From contig RGVT01000175.1 in the NCBI GenBank assembly GCA_010027105.1, positions 1 to 6,057 on the forward strand: DNA of 6,057 bases. Reading direction: 5' to 3'. Of the stretch, positions 5,515 through 6,057 are shown one piece after another. Source of the stretch: Planctomycetia bacterium. Lineage in GTDB: Bacteria > Planctomycetota > Planctomycetia > Pirellulales > UBA1268. The notes beneath the pieces were generated by a model. The model did not search any database and was not told the origin of the DNA. It saw only the letters and a list, made by a program, of their open reading frames with translations. The stretch's first letter is position 1. Each line of letters opens with the position of its first letter. The translations under genes and the position numbers were made by a program.

Positions 5515-6057
5515 TCAGTCGGGTTCGCTGCAATCTCCCAGCATCTGCCAGTTGTTCTGGTTCACCGTCCGCACCGTGATCGATTCCTTGCCCGCCTGCG
5601 AATCGAGGACGGCGAAGTTGCCCGCCACGTCCTGGATCACGGTCTTGACGGCGTGCTTCGGCAGTTCACGCGGCGGCTTGTGGTCGGCATTGTAAAGGCT
5701 GTTCAGGACCAGCGGCCTGTTGGGATCGCCGCCGACGAAGGCCACGACGACCTCGCAGCCCACGAGCGGCAGGAACGTCGCGCCCCAGCCGCTGCCCGCG
5801 AACACCTGCGCGTGCCGGAGCCAGCAGGAGCTCTTCTCGTTGTCCTGGCCCTGGCGGTCCCAGTGAAACTGCACGCGGACACTCGCGTAGTGATCGGTGT
5901 AGGGCACCCGGGGATCCTGGCCCACCGGTCCCACCACCACGGCCGTCTGCACGCCGTCGATCCGGGGGATGCGGGCGGTCCGCGGCGGCCGGAAGTCGAC
6001 GTCGGCTGGAATGGCCTCGAACGCGCAGGTGCAGGCGAAGGCGCGGGCCCGGCCGCG
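5515..6057 (-). CDS. vgrG: VgrG (TssI) spike protein, C-terminal part ending just after the OB-fold
   Basis: The frame is open from the right edge, so the N-terminus is missing; 180 codons are visible and end in TGA (5517-5515). A GTG at 5952 lies within conserved sequence (FRPPR at visible residues 22-26, then GVQTAVVVGP at 35-44) and is not the start. Residues 60-68 read VRVQFHWDR, followed by SSCWLRHAQ and AGSGWG, then GGDPNRP (109-115), YN (122-123) and PP..LP (128-133). These are the hallmarks of the gp5-like OB-fold of VgrG, the trimeric tip that the T6SS drives into target cells. Only about 47 residues follow. They resemble the linker that normally leads into the beta-helix (DSQAGKESITV), but the long helix and any C-terminal extension are absent. 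The next gene, 59 bases downstream, encodes such a helix as a separate chain. The identity is firm; the shortness could be a genuine split or a truncation compensated by the neighbour. Confidence 0.93.
   Translation of the reverse strand, partial: RGRARAFACTCAFEAIPADVDFRPPRTARIPRIDGVQTAVVVGPVGQDPRVPYTDHYASVRVQFHWDRQGQDNEKSSCWLRHAQVFAGSGWGATFLPLVGCEVVVAFVGGDPNRPLVLNSLYNADHKPPRELPKHAVKTVIQDVAGNFAVLDSQAGKESITVRTVNQNNWQMLGDCSEPD

Noticed and set aside
5515..5952. GTG at 5952 as the start of a short stand-alone OB-fold protein.
   Set aside because: The 35 codons upstream to the window edge stay in frame and carry conserved VgrG sequence (FRPPR and the G before VQTAVVVGP), so the gene extends beyond the window.

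Overview
The window reads as part of a type VI secretion (T6SS) vgrG cargo cluster from a high-G+C Gram-negative bacterium. Every gene I can support lies on the minus strand, so transcription runs from right to left. By hand count, 901-960 is about 73% G+C, which fits a high-G+C lineage. The sequence alone does not separate Proteobacteria, Myxococcota or Planctomycetota.

Layout in the direction of transcription: (1) the C-terminal 180 codons of a VgrG spike protein, running in from the right edge and ending at 5515; it holds the gp5-like OB-fold and stops soon after it. (2) A 240-residue protein (5455-4733) built at its N-terminus of eight octapeptides with glycine at exactly every eighth residue, as expected for the triangular beta-helix of a spike needle. 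(3) An 848-residue protein (4717-2171) with an N-terminal DUF2169 domain (a T6SS effector-adaptor family), an alanine-rich helical linker and a C-terminal pentapeptide-repeat solenoid. (4) A 639-residue protein (2164-245) that is almost entirely pentapeptide repeats, about 118 of them. (5) After a 151-base gap holding a possible promoter, the first 31 codons of a second VgrG-like protein, cut by the left edge.

Genes 1-4 look like one transcription unit: the gaps are 59, 15 and 6 bases, with clear GAGGAG ribosome sites before genes 2 and 3. The most interesting reading is that the VgrG needle has been split. The OB-fold half ends where a normal VgrG would continue into its beta-helix, and the next gene supplies a free-standing octapeptide beta-helix. 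The DUF2169 protein would then load cargo onto this spike. The usual place for a toxin gene after the adaptor is taken by a giant pentapeptide-repeat protein, and no recognisable toxin, immunity protein or PAAR tip lies in the window. The second vgrG start suggests tandem vgrG modules.
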